Origin: Yersinia enterocolitica
GTDB taxonomy: Bacteria > Pseudomonadota > Gammaproteobacteria > Enterobacterales > Enterobacteriaceae
Length of the DNA stretch: 64,000 bases
Assembly (NCBI GenBank): GCA_002082245.2
Contig: NBTC02000002.1
Location: 496,001-560,000 of the forward strand
Direction: 5' to 3'
Shown here: piece after piece, positions 40,038 to 48,537 of the stretch
Layout of the letters: the number at the start of each line of letters is the position of its first letter
Numbering within the stretch: the stretch's first letter is position 1
Position numbers and translations under genes: made by a program
Notes under the pieces: model-generated
Told to the model about the DNA's origin: nothing
Databases searched by the model: none
The model's input: only the letters and a program-made list of their open reading frames with translations

Positions 40038-41279
40038 ATGATTTCTCCGGTTTCTACTTCTTTGCCCGGCTCAGCGCCAGTGCATCGATATGTTGGCATG
40101 TTTTCCTGTGCTACGGCATTCCTGTTAGGTATTGGTCTACCCACTTCTAATTTCATAATGAATTTGTCGATGGTGTTAGCTGTCATCTGTTTGCTGCTGA
40201 ACCGCGATACTCGCTATGTGAAAACGTTGGCAAAGAATCCGTTGATTTGGTTGCCTGCCATTATGTTCATGCTGCTGGCACTGTCGTTGCTCTGGCAGCA
40301 TAACCTATACGGCAAAGTGATGGTCAGCAAGTACTCCAAATTACTGTATATCTTACCGTTAGCGATGTTCTTTGTGCTGTCACGTTCATTGGCTGGCTAT
40401 TTTGCCAAAGGTTTTTTACTGGCAAATGCCGTTATCCTGGCAGCCAGCCTGTGGGTTGGCCTTCTCCATCTGCCGTTGGGGCATATCGATCCACTGAATC
40501 CCTCTGTGTTTAAACTGCAAATTACGCATAATTTCTTTATGGCACTGGCCGCCGTTATCTGGCTTGCTCTGGCTTTTAGAAGCCAAGGATGGAAGCGTTG
40601 GGGTTATGGTCTGTTGATGTGTTTGGCTATCTATAACATTGTGTTTATGGTGCAAGGCCGCACCGGCTATGTTGCATTGGCCGCGGCATTTGGCCTGTGG
40701 GGGTTACTGTCACTGTCAATCCGCCAGCGCTTGGCGATGGTCGTTTGCGCATTTATCGTCGCGGCCATTGTACTTATGGTGCCTAACCGGGCGGTAGATC
40801 GGTTGCAGCAGGGCGTGACTGAGGTTAAAACCTGTCTGGCCGTCTCGAATGGTGATGCTAATGTTTCCTGTGATAGCTCGATGGGGCTACGTACCGCATT
40901 TATGCTCGCCTCAGTGAAGTTGATTGAGGATGCGCCGATATTGGGTCATGGGGCTGGGGGTTTTTGGTATTCTTTCTCGCAAAGTGCGTATAGCATCAAT
41001 CCACATAATGAATATCTGATGCAGACAGTTCAGTCGGGATTGGTCGGGTTAGCCTTATTCCTGGGATGGATGTGGTGTTATTTCCGCTCCGCATGGCGTT
41101 TATCTGCTCAGGTTAGAAATGTGCTGATTGCATTACTTGGTGCCTATTTGGCTTGCCACTTGTTTAATTCCTTCTTACTCGACTCTTCAGAAGGGCATCT
41201 GTTTATTATTCTTACGGCGATAGTTGCCAGTTATTCAGTTCTGCCGCCGAAAGAGCAAAATGAAATCAGTAGTCAATAA
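40038..41279 (+). CDS. O-antigen ligase/polymerase-family membrane protein (WaaL-like)
   Basis: This 413-residue protein has about ten to twelve hydrophobic helices and a large periplasmic loop (about residues 250-330). Within it are VPNRAVDRLQQGV and, near its end, GHGAGGFWYSF and NPHNEYLMQT with His323, which match the Wzy_C/WaaL family. Arg208 (QGRTGY) is another family position. WaaL joins O-antigen to lipid A-core; Wzy polymerases look similar, and the sequence alone does not decide. It follows the glycosyltransferase in the same direction, and a terminator closes the pair. Confidence 0.8.
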   Translation: MISPVSTSLPGSAPVHRYVGMFSCATAFLLGIGLPTSNFIMNLSMVLAVICLLLNRDTRYVKTLAKNPLIWLPAIMFMLLALSLLWQHNLYGKVMVSKYSKLLYILPLAMFFVLSRSLAGYFAKGFLLANAVILAASLWVGLLHLPLGHIDPLNPSVFKLQITHNFFMALAAVIWLALAFRSQGWKRWGYGLLMCLAIYNIVFMVQGRTGYVALAAAFGLWGLLSLSIRQRLAMVVCAFIVAAIVLMVPNRAVDRLQQGVTEVKTCLAVSNGDANVSCDSSMGLRTAFMLASVKLIEDAPILGHGAGGFWYSFSQSAYSINPHNEYLMQTVQSGLVGLALFLGWMWCYFRSAWRLSAQVRNVLIALLGAYLACHLFNSFLLDSSEGHLFIILTAIVASYSVLPPKEQNEISSQ

Positions 41280-41300
41280 AGTTGGCTGTGAAATAAATAA

Positions 41301-41330
41301 GACAGGTGCCCGATGTGGCACCTGTTATTT
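41301..41330 (+). terminator. intrinsic terminator after the WaaL-like gene
   Basis: GACAGGTGCC pairs with GGCACCTGTT around CGATGT and TATTT follows. It may also act for the minus-strand small ORFs that end here. Confidence 0.8.
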
Positions 41331-41336
41331 ATCTGT

Positions 41337-41513
41337 TTATTCCGGTGTTGCCGTGGCTGAAGTGATGCCTAAACTGTTGTATCCCTCTTTAAAACCAAAT
41401 ACCTCTAAAAACTCATAAACTATTGAATACATATGGTATGGTGAGAAAAACAACCAGGTAAAAAGTGATAATAAAACCATAATGGCAACTAGCAAGAATT
41501 TATCCAGCAGCAC
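41337..41513 (-). CDS. small membrane protein, 58 residues
   Basis: A GTG at 41513 follows a near-perfect ribosome site (AAGGAGG, then AAAA) and opens a 58-codon frame on the minus strand. Residues 5-24 are strongly hydrophobic (KFLLVAIMVLLSLFTWLFF), predicting one membrane span, followed by a soluble tail with GFKEGYNSLGITSATATPE. The start lies inside the preceding small ORF, giving a 25-bp overlap and probable coupling. I recognise no family. Reality of the gene rests on the ribosome site and the membrane pattern. Confidence 0.55.
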   Translation of the reverse strand: MLLDKFLLVAIMVLLSLFTWLFFSPYHMYSIVYEFLEVFGFKEGYNSLGITSATATPE

Positions 41514-41650
41514 TTTTCCTCCTTGTATTTTTTGGCTTCATAAACCTTGCCGAATTGATCTTTTAGGTCGAATACGCAAAGTACAATAACGATAACGTAA
41601 AACCATATAAAAATCATGGACAGAGTGAGCGAAAATGACTTTTTAGTCAC
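41489..41650 (-). CDS. small membrane protein, about 53 residues, overlapping the next ORF
   Basis: From GTG 41650 the frame reads MTKKSFSLTLS, then a hydrophobic stretch FIWFYVIVIVLCVF (about residues 14-27), then a charged tail DLKDQFGKVYEAKKYKEEK. A TTG at 41662 with AAGGA 8 bp upstream and an ATG at 41617 are alternative starts. Its coding sequence contains the ribosome site of the next ORF. Both products have one N-terminal span and a short tail, so they may work as a pair. No family is recognised. Confidence 0.45.
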   Translation of the reverse strand: MTKKSFSLTLSMIFIWFYVIVIVLCVFDLKDQFGKVYEAKKYKEEKCCWINSC

Positions 41651-41942
41651 TAGATCACCCAATTATTATTTCCTTCACCTTTGCCTTAGCACAGGCCTGT
41701 ACAGCCGCCACGATAGCGATGTTCCAGTAGATACTTCAGCCAATGATGCAGAAAATACGGTGTTCAGATGGGAGATATCAGTAGTAAGGACGACAGTGCT
41801 GCTGTATATGCGGGTAATCAGGTTAATCGCCTGACGCGATACCACCGTGTGACCTTAATGGATCATGTTGTCGTTTTAATTGGTTGATTATCATGTTATT
41901 GCCATTGTTGAACAACCGGCACGACCCTGAGGATGAACCAAT
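41651..41942. other. accessory stretch without a convincing gene
   Basis: These 290 bp hold short open frames on both strands, none with a good ribosome site or recognisable product. A plus-strand frame of 72 codons (41616-41834) is antisense to the small membrane ORF and looks spurious. Degraded coding sequence is possible. Confidence 0.4.
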
Positions 41943-41966
41943 AAAAAGCCCTCAATGATGAGGGCT
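41943..41966 (-). terminator. intrinsic terminator after the 86-residue gene
   Basis: On the minus strand AGCCCTCA-TCAT-TGAGGGCT is followed by TTTTTATT, five bases after the stop codon at 41972. Confidence 0.88.
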
Positions 41967-41971
41967 ATAGA

Positions 41972-42232
41972 CTAACGGTTGGCTTTATCATCAGCCTCAT
42001 CGAGCAGGCCTTTGGCTATTTTGCTGGCATCCAGATAACGTGCTGAGTGTAAGATGCCGCTAAGCGTCTCTCGGACACTGGCCAGGAACTGATCGTTATC
42101 TGACTCATTAGCACATTCAACCATTAACGCGACAAGCAAAGCTTCATGGGCGATCAGATGATCTTCACCAGGTAAGTTTGCATCAGTTTCACCTTTGTGA
42201 GCGCGGACAGATGTTTGATTAAGTGATGACAT
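41972..42232 (-). CDS. hypothetical 86-residue acidic protein
   Basis: The ATG at 42232 follows AAGGAGTTTT, a strong ribosome site. The product is small, acidic and probably helical (HLIAHEALLVALMVECANES, LASVRETLSGILHSARYLD), with no signal peptide or membrane span, so it should be cytoplasmic. A terminator follows closely, making it a self-contained unit. I do not recognise a family; a regulator or adaptor is possible but unsupported. Confidence 0.75.
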   Translation of the reverse strand: MSSLNQTSVRAHKGETDANLPGEDHLIAHEALLVALMVECANESDNDQFLASVRETLSGILHSARYLDASKIAKGLLDEADDKANR

Positions 42233-42300
42233 AAAACTCCTTATTTAATAATTGAGTAACTACCTAACTACTATAGCGGGATTTTTATTTATTGCTATCG

Positions 42301-42333
42301 TATAAAAATACAGGTGAAATTTATCCACCTGCA
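42301..42333 (-). terminator. intrinsic terminator after the LPMO gene
   Basis: On the minus strand GCAGGTG pairs with CACCTGT around GATAAATTT and ATTTTTATA follows, about 40 bp after the stop. Confidence 0.8.
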
Positions 42334-42369
42334 TAGTGAGATTGGCTAAATTAGATAAAGCCTAATTAT

Positions 42370-43020
42370 TTATTGACCAAAGTCGACATCACATGCTTGA
42401 TAAAACGCATTGCCTGAGTCTGCAACAATCCATGCCAGAATAATGACGTGATGGCCTTTTTTACCTTTAGGTAAATGAACCTTGTGCTCGATTTTAGCCA
42501 CTAACTTATCGTTGTGCGAGTAATAAGGAACATAAGGATAGATATCTTCATAAAACGGTGCTGGCTCTAATTGAGCCCGTGTAATACGTTCTGCTGGGTT
42601 CCAATCATCTTTGGTAATAAACCAACGATAACCACGAGTAACATGAGCAACAGTGTAGGCCCAATATATATCAAGGTCACTGCCTGGGTTAACCACGATA
42701 GTTGGCCAGGTAAAGTTATCATTAGGGTGACCGATAGACCGTAGCTTGTGTTGCATTTCTTTATCGGTGAAATTCACCACCTCTCGATTACCGCGGTGAC
42801 CACCACTGAGAATAAGGCCATCAGGGGGTGGTGGGTTGCTCCAACTATCCATTTCGTAAGGGGGGACGAAAGAACCGCCTGTCAAATCAGGGAAGTTTTT
42901 TCCTCCTTCCATTTCATTATTTTCCCATTCAGCAATCAATCCTAAATCAGTTGCTACCAAGCCTCGTGTTTGAGGATCAGTGACCCGGCCATGCCGAAGT
43001 TGTAATTTATTGTTACTCAT
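42370..43020 (-). CDS. AA10 lytic polysaccharide monooxygenase, no signal peptide
   Basis: This 216-residue protein matches chitin-active AA10 LPMOs such as CBP21. It has HGRVTDPQTRG, then VAHVTRGYRWFITKDDWNP, and the tail HVIILAWIVADSGNAFYQA. The copper-binding His brace would be His10 and His126, with axial Phe206. In secreted LPMOs the first His is exposed by signal-peptide cleavage. Here only MSNNKLQLR precedes it, with no hydrophobic core. ATG 43020 follows GAGG with 8-bp spacing. The longer frame adds 16 charged residues and still no signal. Export and N-terminal processing are therefore unclear. Chitin or cellulose oxidation is the family activity. Confidence 0.85.
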   Translation of the reverse strand: MSNNKLQLRHGRVTDPQTRGLVATDLGLIAEWENNEMEGGKNFPDLTGGSFVPPYEMDSWSNPPPPDGLILSGGHRGNREVVNFTDKEMQHKLRSIGHPNDNFTWPTIVVNPGSDLDIYWAYTVAHVTRGYRWFITKDDWNPAERITRAQLEPAPFYEDIYPYVPYYSHNDKLVAKIEHKVHLPKGKKGHHVIILAWIVADSGNAFYQACDVDFGQ

Positions 43021-43158
43021 GATTTTTACCTCGATAGTTAAGTGTTTTTTTAGATTTTTATGCAACAATATATAAGTATTAATTGGTAATATTGCAGTTT
43101 GATATTTTGTAAATAACCTTATTCTACTGTTTATTTAATTATCAAACTTATTATTAAT

Positions 43159-43497
43159 TTGTTTGTGATAAATATCGTTAATGCTAAGTTTGGTGCACAT
43201 GATGACATTGTGTTTTTTGTGGGGAATTATCGTTTAATATATTATTTTGTGTTTAATTTTTTTATAAGTATGTGGTGTGATAATTCATTTATCAAATCCT
43301 TTAATTGTTACTCTATGAGTAAATTATGTATATCTTCACTGCTATTATATTTAACACAGTTACCGAACATGGCTGAGTTAAGGATTGGTCATCATTTTGA
43401 TTATTATCATTTTTTAGGGGCGATTAATTTTCATCCCACGATGGAACGTTGTAATTATGTTTATTTATTAAAGCGAAGTGATATTTTTAAAAAATGA
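43159..43497 (+). pseudogene. remnant of a membrane-bound regulator (tentative)
   Basis: A very AT-rich 112-codon frame opens at TTG without a ribosome site. It holds a hydrophobic stretch (RLIYYFVFNFFISMW) followed by a soluble tail with two clustered cysteines. That layout resembles the C-terminal half of a CadC/ToxR-type bitopic regulator that has lost its DNA-binding domain. Its stop overlaps the next ATG (ATGA), as in regulator-FidL pairs. The family call is weak; it could also be a chance frame. No N-terminal half fits in the 140 bp upstream. Confidence 0.3.
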
Positions 43498-43613
43498 TAC
43501 TCAGCCTTCTGGCGACGTTAAACGCGGCAGTATTATGGCTACTGGGCATATTATATTATGCTGAAAATAAAGGATTACATCTGAGATGTCAGGCCAATAG
43601 CCTTAAGTCATGA
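43494..43613 (+). pseudogene. short membrane ORF, FidL-like fragment (tentative)
   Basis: An ATG overlapping the previous stop opens 39 codons: a hydrophobic N-terminus (LSLLATLNAAVLWLLGILYY) and then ENKGLHLRCQANSL. This is the pattern of the beginning of small FidL-like membrane proteins, which follow MarT/CadC-type regulators. FidL proteins are longer, so this would be a truncated copy. A terminator follows 20 bp later, so it still looks like an operon end. Confidence 0.35.
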
Positions 43614-43633
43614 CGGGTCATATCTTATCTGAC

Positions 43634-43673
43634 ATTAGCGGAGAATATCTTGCGACACTCTCCGCTAATTTTA
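43634..43673. terminator. bidirectional terminator
   Basis: ATTAGCGGAGA and TCTCCGCTAAT form an 11-bp perfect stem followed by TTTAAT on the plus strand. It lies between the remnant ORFs and the convergent aer-like gene. Confidence 0.85.
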
Positions 43674-43785
43674 ATATGAACATTACTGGATGCTGTTCTT
43701 AAACACCTCACCAAAGCCTACCGAAGTAGGGCGTTGGAGTATCAGTGCTGGCACTATTTCAGCGTTATGTATCTAACAACCTATC

Positions 43786-45345
43786 TCATTTTACTGGGCG
43801 GTAAATTCGAACAGCCGCTGTTAGGCGCAGGGTGCGATGCGCCAATTCTTCTGCCGCTCCGGCATACTGTTCAACCATGGCCGCATTCTGGTGTGTCATT
43901 TGATCTAACTGACCGATCGATTGGTTAATTTGACCAAGTGCCTGTGTCTGTTCATGGGTTGAGGTGCTGATTTCACTGATTAGGGTAGAAACTTGACCCG
44001 CTTGTTTGACGATATTATCCATGGTGGCCCCAGCATTTTGCACTAAGGCGCTACCGTCACGAACCCGCTCCACACTGGTTTCAATTAATTGTTTTATTTC
44101 TTTGGCCGCGGTTGAAGAGCGCTGAGCCAGATGGCGTACCTCGCTGGCAACTACCGCAAACCCTCGACCTTGTTCGCCAGCACGTGCCGCTTCAACCGCC
44201 GCATTGAGCGCCAGAATGTTGGTCTGAAAGGCGATTCCTTCAATGACACTGATAATATCTACAATACGATGACTGGAGGCATTAATCGTACCCATAGTTT
44301 CAATGACTTGATGCATCAACTCGCTGCCTTGTTCTGCAGCATGGCTGCTCATCGCGGCCAACGATGTGGTTTCATTGGCACTATTAGCACTGTGCTGTAC
44401 TGTGGCCACTAATTGTTCTGTGGCGCTGACGATATGCTGCAAGTTGGCGGTAGCCTGTTCAGTTCTAACTTTTAACTCACGATTCCCTGCGGCAATTTCA
44501 CTGCTGGCAGTGTTAATACCATCAACCTGGCCGCTAACGTCATCCGTCAGAGAACGGAGATTCAGCCCTAATTGATTGACACTCCGCATCAAGTAACCAA
44601 TTTCATCAACGCGATTTAGCTGTACGTAATCACCCGCTTGCCCAGAAGAGACATCTTGCGCTTGTTGCAAAATTGCGGCGATAGGGTGGGCAACCTGACG
44701 TTCTAACCACCAGGAGGTCACCACGCTGCTGGCAACGCTAACTGCGGCCAAAACGAGTAATGGCAAACCGGTTATCCCTATCACTCCGGCGGCCACAGTA
44801 GGGAGTAAAGCTGCCCCCAATAATGCCCCGCGCAAGCGCCAGCGTAATGGTAATTTTTGGAACAACGACAATAAAGACAACCAACCGGTACGAACAACTA
44901 ACCCTCGATATAGTGCTATGTGGCGCTGCCTGGCCTTACCCGAATTAAAATCGACATACAGTGCTTCCGCTTGTTTAACTTCTTCGCGAGTGGGGGCAAT
45001 GCGTACCGAAATATAACCGGTCAGACGGCCATCATGACGTAATGGCGTAGCATTAGCGCGTACCCAATAGTAGTCACCATTTTTACGGCGATTCTTAACC
45101 AGTGATGACCAGGATAAGCCAGCATTCAGGGTTTGCCACATGTCAGCAAATGCCGCGGGTGGCATATCTGGGTGCCGAACAACATTGTGCGGTTGACTCA
45201 GTAAGTCCTGATATTCAAAACCACTGGCGCGAACAAAGGCGGCATTGGCATAGGCGATATTGCCGTGAATATCGGTGGTGGATTGCAAGGTGGTATCGCG
45301 ATCAATGGGATACTCCTGCCGACTGACAGGCTTGTTCACTCTCAT
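43786..45345 (-). CDS. aer: Aer-type PAS-containing aerotaxis receptor
   Basis: This 519-residue receptor has an N-terminal PAS domain (residues about 15-115: [52 protein letters not shown]) that in Aer binds FAD and senses redox state. A hydrophobic anchor near 165-215 follows, then HAMP and the methyl-accepting signalling hairpin with [20 protein letters not shown]. No periplasmic domain is present, as in Aer. It signals through CheA/CheW to direct swimming toward oxygen. It is single-gene, and its symbol is by homology; paralogs are common. Confidence 0.9.
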   Translation of the reverse strand: MRVNKPVSRQEYPIDRDTTLQSTTDIHGNIAYANAAFVRASGFEYQDLLSQPHNVVRHPDMPPAAFADMWQTLNAGLSWSSLVKNRRKNGDYYWVRANATPLRHDGRLTGYISVRIAPTREEVKQAEALYVDFNSGKARQRHIALYRGLVVRTGWLSLLSLFQKLPLRWRLRGALLGAALLPTVAAGVIGITGLPLLVLAAVSVASSVVTSWWLERQVAHPIAAILQQAQDVSSGQAGDYVQLNRVDEIGYLMRSVNQLGLNLRSLTDDVSGQVDGINTASSEIAAGNRELKVRTEQATANLQHIVSATEQLVATVQHSANSANETTSLAAMSSHAAEQGSELMHQVIETMGTINASSHRIVDIISVIEGIAFQTNILALNAAVEAARAGEQGRGFAVVASEVRHLAQRSSTAAKEIKQLIETSVERVRDGSALVQNAGATMDNIVKQAGQVSTLISEISTSTHEQTQALGQINQSIGQLDQMTHQNAAMVEQYAGAAEELAHRTLRLTAAVRIYRPVK

Positions 45346-45605
45346 AATAACCTCAGTAAATGGGGGAGTTCCCTGATAACAGGTGAATACAATAACTACA
45401 GACGGTAATCGGCCTCATAAGATAAAACTTTATACTTTTATTAATTAAATTATTGATTCCCCATAATGGTGCTGATTATTCATGCTATTGCACTTTTCTG
45501 GGGCAAGATTGTATTTATTAAATGATTAATATATTTAAATTTATTTTTTTATTCAATTATAATTCTATTATTTAAAGTGATGTAAGTTATATAAAAATAC
45601 ATTAA

Positions 45606-45692
45606 AAACAACTAGATGGGATCTTTACTGTAGGGCTGCATTAAATATAATTGATGAAAAGAGTGAATGAATTCTCTTGCATCTAGTTGTTT
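45606..45692. repeat. 13-bp perfect inverted repeat enclosing 61 bp
   Basis: AAACAACTAGATG (45606-45618) is repeated inverted as CATCTAGTTGTTT (45680-45692). An inner AAGAG/CTCTT hairpin lies within. It sits in the 677-bp AT-rich gap between the aer-like and DUF2461 genes, which otherwise shows no gene. It could be a miniature mobile element, a structured RNA or a protein-binding array. Confidence 0.5.
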
Positions 45693-45845
45693 GTCTATTA
45701 TTTAGATAAAACATAGTTCAAATCTGTTTGAATGTTGCAAAAGATGATGCTCATGAGTTTTTTATTTACAACTGACCATTGATTATGAATATATGAATAA
45801 CTATTTGTTACAGTAGTGGGGGTATTAGTTGAGTCGCTATCAAAG

Positions 45846-45869
45846 GTAAAACCCCTGAAAGGCAGGGGT
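45846..45869 (-). terminator. probable terminator of the DUF2461 transcript
   Basis: On the minus strand ACCCCTG-CCTTT-CAGGGGT is followed by TTTACC. It lies about 150 bp after the DUF2461 stop. Confidence 0.6.
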
Positions 45870-46022
45870 AAAAGATGAATAAGACCGTATGGACGTTTAA
45901 TAGCAAGCTGTTCTAAATCTAATGTTTCATCTGTGCAGCTTGCAAGGTTTTGATGCTTGTAAATGGATTAAACCCATTTGAGTATTGTACTTTTGCACCG
46001 TGGATAGGGTAAATCTTCTCGC

Positions 46023-46721
46023 CTAGCTAAAGTGATTATGACTTTTCTTCAAGCTTTCAATTTTCATCAAAAAATCATAGATAGGTGAAAGACGGAGAAA
46101 GTCTTTACTCAACCGGTCAACCAGTTGTCTGGAAAATAATAAATCCATATCTCTGCGGTGGCTAATTAATGCCCACGACTTCTTGTTGTACCAGACCGCC
46201 AATGCCGGTGGTAGATCTTTAATCAAAGGGCGCTTGTAACTCTCTCCCTCAATCGAGAAATTGGGATAAATACAGTCAGCTATGGTGAGAAAATCAGCCG
46301 GAGCACGGAGCAGTTGTTGTCTGAAAAGATCCATTGTTTCTCGCGAGGCGCTGTAATACCCCAACCCATAACGCCACCAGTCTGGGCCAAATTCGAAAAA
46401 GTAAGTTGGAGCATCCGTCCAATTTTTACGCGATCTTTTAAATGTTAACCAAATATTGCTGCGATAGAGTGACTTATCATGAGAGAAACGGGTATCGCGA
46501 TTCATGCGAGAAATTGTCTTGCCAATCGCCGGACGAACTTCAAACAGTTCATCAATAGTCAGCATATCTGAACTCAGGTCGGTAACCAGTTTTCGCACTG
46601 GCTGTAGTAGATGCTGATCATAGATATCGCGATGTTCCTCGAACCATTCTTTGTTATTGTTGTGAGCAATGTGCTGTAAGAATGTCAGCCCATGTTGAGT
46701 AAAACCGGTAAATTCACCCAT
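46023..46721 (-). CDS. DUF2461 family protein
   Basis: This 232-residue protein matches DUF2461 (TIGR02453): FLQHIAHNNNKEWFEEHRD near the N-terminus, then RDTRFSHDKSLYRSNIW and GPDWWRYGLGYYSASRET. No signal or membrane segment is seen. The function is unknown. The ATG follows AAAGGAATATT. It lies downstream of umuC on the same strand but 100 bp apart and is probably a separate unit. Confidence 0.88.
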   Translation of the reverse strand: MGEFTGFTQHGLTFLQHIAHNNNKEWFEEHRDIYDQHLLQPVRKLVTDLSSDMLTIDELFEVRPAIGKTISRMNRDTRFSHDKSLYRSNIWLTFKRSRKNWTDAPTYFFEFGPDWWRYGLGYYSASRETMDLFRQQLLRAPADFLTIADCIYPNFSIEGESYKRPLIKDLPPALAVWYNKKSWALISHRRDMDLLFSRQLVDRLSKDFLRLSPIYDFLMKIESLKKSHNHFS

Positions 46722-46829
46722 AATATTCCTTTCTATATGCGGGGCGGACTAAGCCTCTGTTGCCAACCATCAACGTTTTCACGTGACATTCATCTATAAG
46801 CAGTACACCGAGGTATTCGTTAAGTTATG

Positions 46830-48098
46830 TTACCGGATAACCGCGATAGGACAATCTTGAATTCGGGTAGTATATGCAGGTGATAACATTTCACGTTTCA
46901 TCTGCCATTCTTGATTAACTCCTTGCCCGATAAACGCAATTTTACTTTTACCGGATTGATTAATTTTGTCGATAGCCGCCATCAATGATTCACTGTTAAT
47001 GTACGGTTTGCTCTCATCAAATAGACCCAATTGCGCGATACCCTGATTTGAAAAATCTCCCAACATAATACCTGCTTTCAGGTAATGGTGACCGGGTCGC
47101 CAAATTGCCGCTAGGCATTTGAGAGCTGCGGCAATAATATCCCTTGAATCCAAGGTCGGAAAGTTGAGGCGAGTGCTGGCGAGGTTACTGTAATAGACCT
47201 CGTTACGGGCAAAAGGGCTGGTTTTGATAAAGGTTGATACATGGCAACAGTATTGGTGCTCCTTGCGTAGCTTTTCTGCTGCTTTCTCGGCATAGCTACA
47301 AACGGCTTCATGCATACTTTGATATTCTGTAATGCGTTTACTAAATGAGCGCGAACAGATTATTTGTTGTTTTGTAGGTGCGAACTCAGCCACCGCCAGA
47401 CAAGCTTCTCCGCGCAATTCTCGCACTGTCCGTTCCAGTACGACGCTAAAGTTTTTGCGAATAAGCGCGGGGCTGGCCTCTGATAATTGAAGGGCGGTGG
47501 TTATCCCCATCACTGCCAGCTTTTTTGCGGTACGCTGGCCCACGCCCCATACCTGTGCCGCTGGCATCAGCGCCAGCAATTTGCGTTGACGTATGGGATT
47601 GGACAAATCGACTACACCGCCCGTTTTATGCCATAACTTAGCAGCATGGTTTGCCAGCTTGGCGAGAGTCTTGCTTGGGGCGATGCCTACACCGACATTT
47701 AGGCCAGTCAATTTGCGTACTTTATCACGCACGCCCTGACCAAACTCTTCTAGTGTAATGCAATGCTGTACACCATTAAGATTGAGAAATGCCTCATCGA
47801 TTGAGTAAATTTCAATCCCTGGGGCCAGTTGTTCAAGAATAGTCATGACCCGCGCAGACATATCACTGTAGAGTGCGTAATTACTGCTAAACGCGACAAC
47901 ACGATGCTGATGGATAACTTGCTGTATCTTGAAATAGGGTGCCCCCATTGGAATACCCACGACCTTAGCCTCCCGGCTACGGGCAATCACGCAGCCATCG
48001 TTATTGGATAACACCACCACAGGGCGACCATACAAATCAGGCCTGAATACCGTTTCACAACTGGCATAAAATGAGTTCACGTCAACGAGAGCAAACAT
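46830..48098 (-). CDS. umuC: DNA polymerase V catalytic subunit UmuC
   Basis: This 422-residue Y-family polymerase carries out error-prone translesion synthesis with UmuD'2 and RecA. Catalytic acids are Asp6 ([15 protein letters not shown]) and the Asp-Glu pair in [11 protein letters not shown] helix-hairpin-helix segment ([13 protein letters not shown]) and the C-terminal little-finger domain are intact. Length equals E. coli UmuC. Its ATG overlaps the umuD stop by one base (TAATG), so translation is coupled. Confidence 0.96.
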   Translation of the reverse strand: MFALVDVNSFYASCETVFRPDLYGRPVVVLSNNDGCVIARSREAKVVGIPMGAPYFKIQQVIHQHRVVAFSSNYALYSDMSARVMTILEQLAPGIEIYSIDEAFLNLNGVQHCITLEEFGQGVRDKVRKLTGLNVGVGIAPSKTLAKLANHAAKLWHKTGGVVDLSNPIRQRKLLALMPAAQVWGVGQRTAKKLAVMGITTALQLSEASPALIRKNFSVVLERTVRELRGEACLAVAEFAPTKQQIICSRSFSKRITEYQSMHEAVCSYAEKAAEKLRKEHQYCCHVSTFIKTSPFARNEVYYSNLASTRLNFPTLDSRDIIAAALKCLAAIWRPGHHYLKAGIMLGDFSNQGIAQLGLFDESKPYINSESLMAAIDKINQSGKSKIAFIGQGVNQEWQMKREMLSPAYTTRIQDCPIAVIR

Positions 48099-48454
48099 TA
48101 TCGTAACTTATTGATGCTAAATACAATGACGCCAAAGATAACCCACTCTTCATCCCCTTCACATAATATGAGTGGGGGAGTGGCTGCATTCAGCGCCTCA
48201 AGGCGGGGAACCGGTCGTAAATAAAGCCGCTTAATATTGAACTCACCCCCGATGGTTGCAACGACAATATCGCCGTGCTGTGCCTGCAAACTGCGATCTA
48301 TCACCAGCAGTGCGCCGTTGTTAATACCTGCATCACTCAGGGCGTCACCCTTGGCGGTCATGAAAAAGGTGGCGGCTGGGTGCTCAATGCAGTGTTCATT
48401 AAGGTCGATTCTCTTTTCAATATAGTCCTGTGCAGCATTGCCGAATGCACCCAT
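48098..48454 (-). CDS. umuD: UmuD'-like polymerase V subunit lacking arm and catalytic serine
   Basis: This 118-residue LexA/UmuD-fold protein begins at the equivalent of the cleaved UmuD' form: [17 protein letters not shown] aligns with the segment just after the Cys-Gly cleavage site of E. coli UmuD. The self-cleavage serine position (GDS in E. coli) is GDA here, Ala38, from codon GCC. The lysine is kept (EFNIKRL, Lys75). ATG 48454 follows GGAGG with 4-bp spacing. An in-frame ATG 27 codons upstream lies inside the LexA box and lacks a ribosome site. The protein should be UmuD' without RecA-driven cleavage, as known for phage P1 HumD. Confidence 0.88.
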   Translation of the reverse strand: MGAFGNAAQDYIEKRIDLNEHCIEHPAATFFMTAKGDALSDAGINNGALLVIDRSLQAQHGDIVVATIGGEFNIKRLYLRPVPRLEALNAATPPLILCEGDEEWVIFGVIVFSINKLR

Positions 48455-48521
48455 AAAGCCTCCAAATGCGTTATCTAAGGGGAGAGCGTGATAACAAAAA
48501 AACGACTGATTTACAAAATAA

Positions 48522-48537
48522 CTGGTTATGCATACAG
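48522..48537 (-). promoter_or_regulatory. LexA box upstream of umuDC
   Basis: On the minus strand CTGT-ATGCATAA-CCAG matches the SOS box CTGT-N8-ACAG with one mismatch, 67 bp before the umuD start. The rest of the 405-bp gap to metY shows no gene. Confidence 0.75.

Noticed and set aside
41616..41834. 72-codon plus-strand frame
   Set aside because: No ribosome site or recognisable sequence; it is antisense to the small membrane ORF with the better signals.
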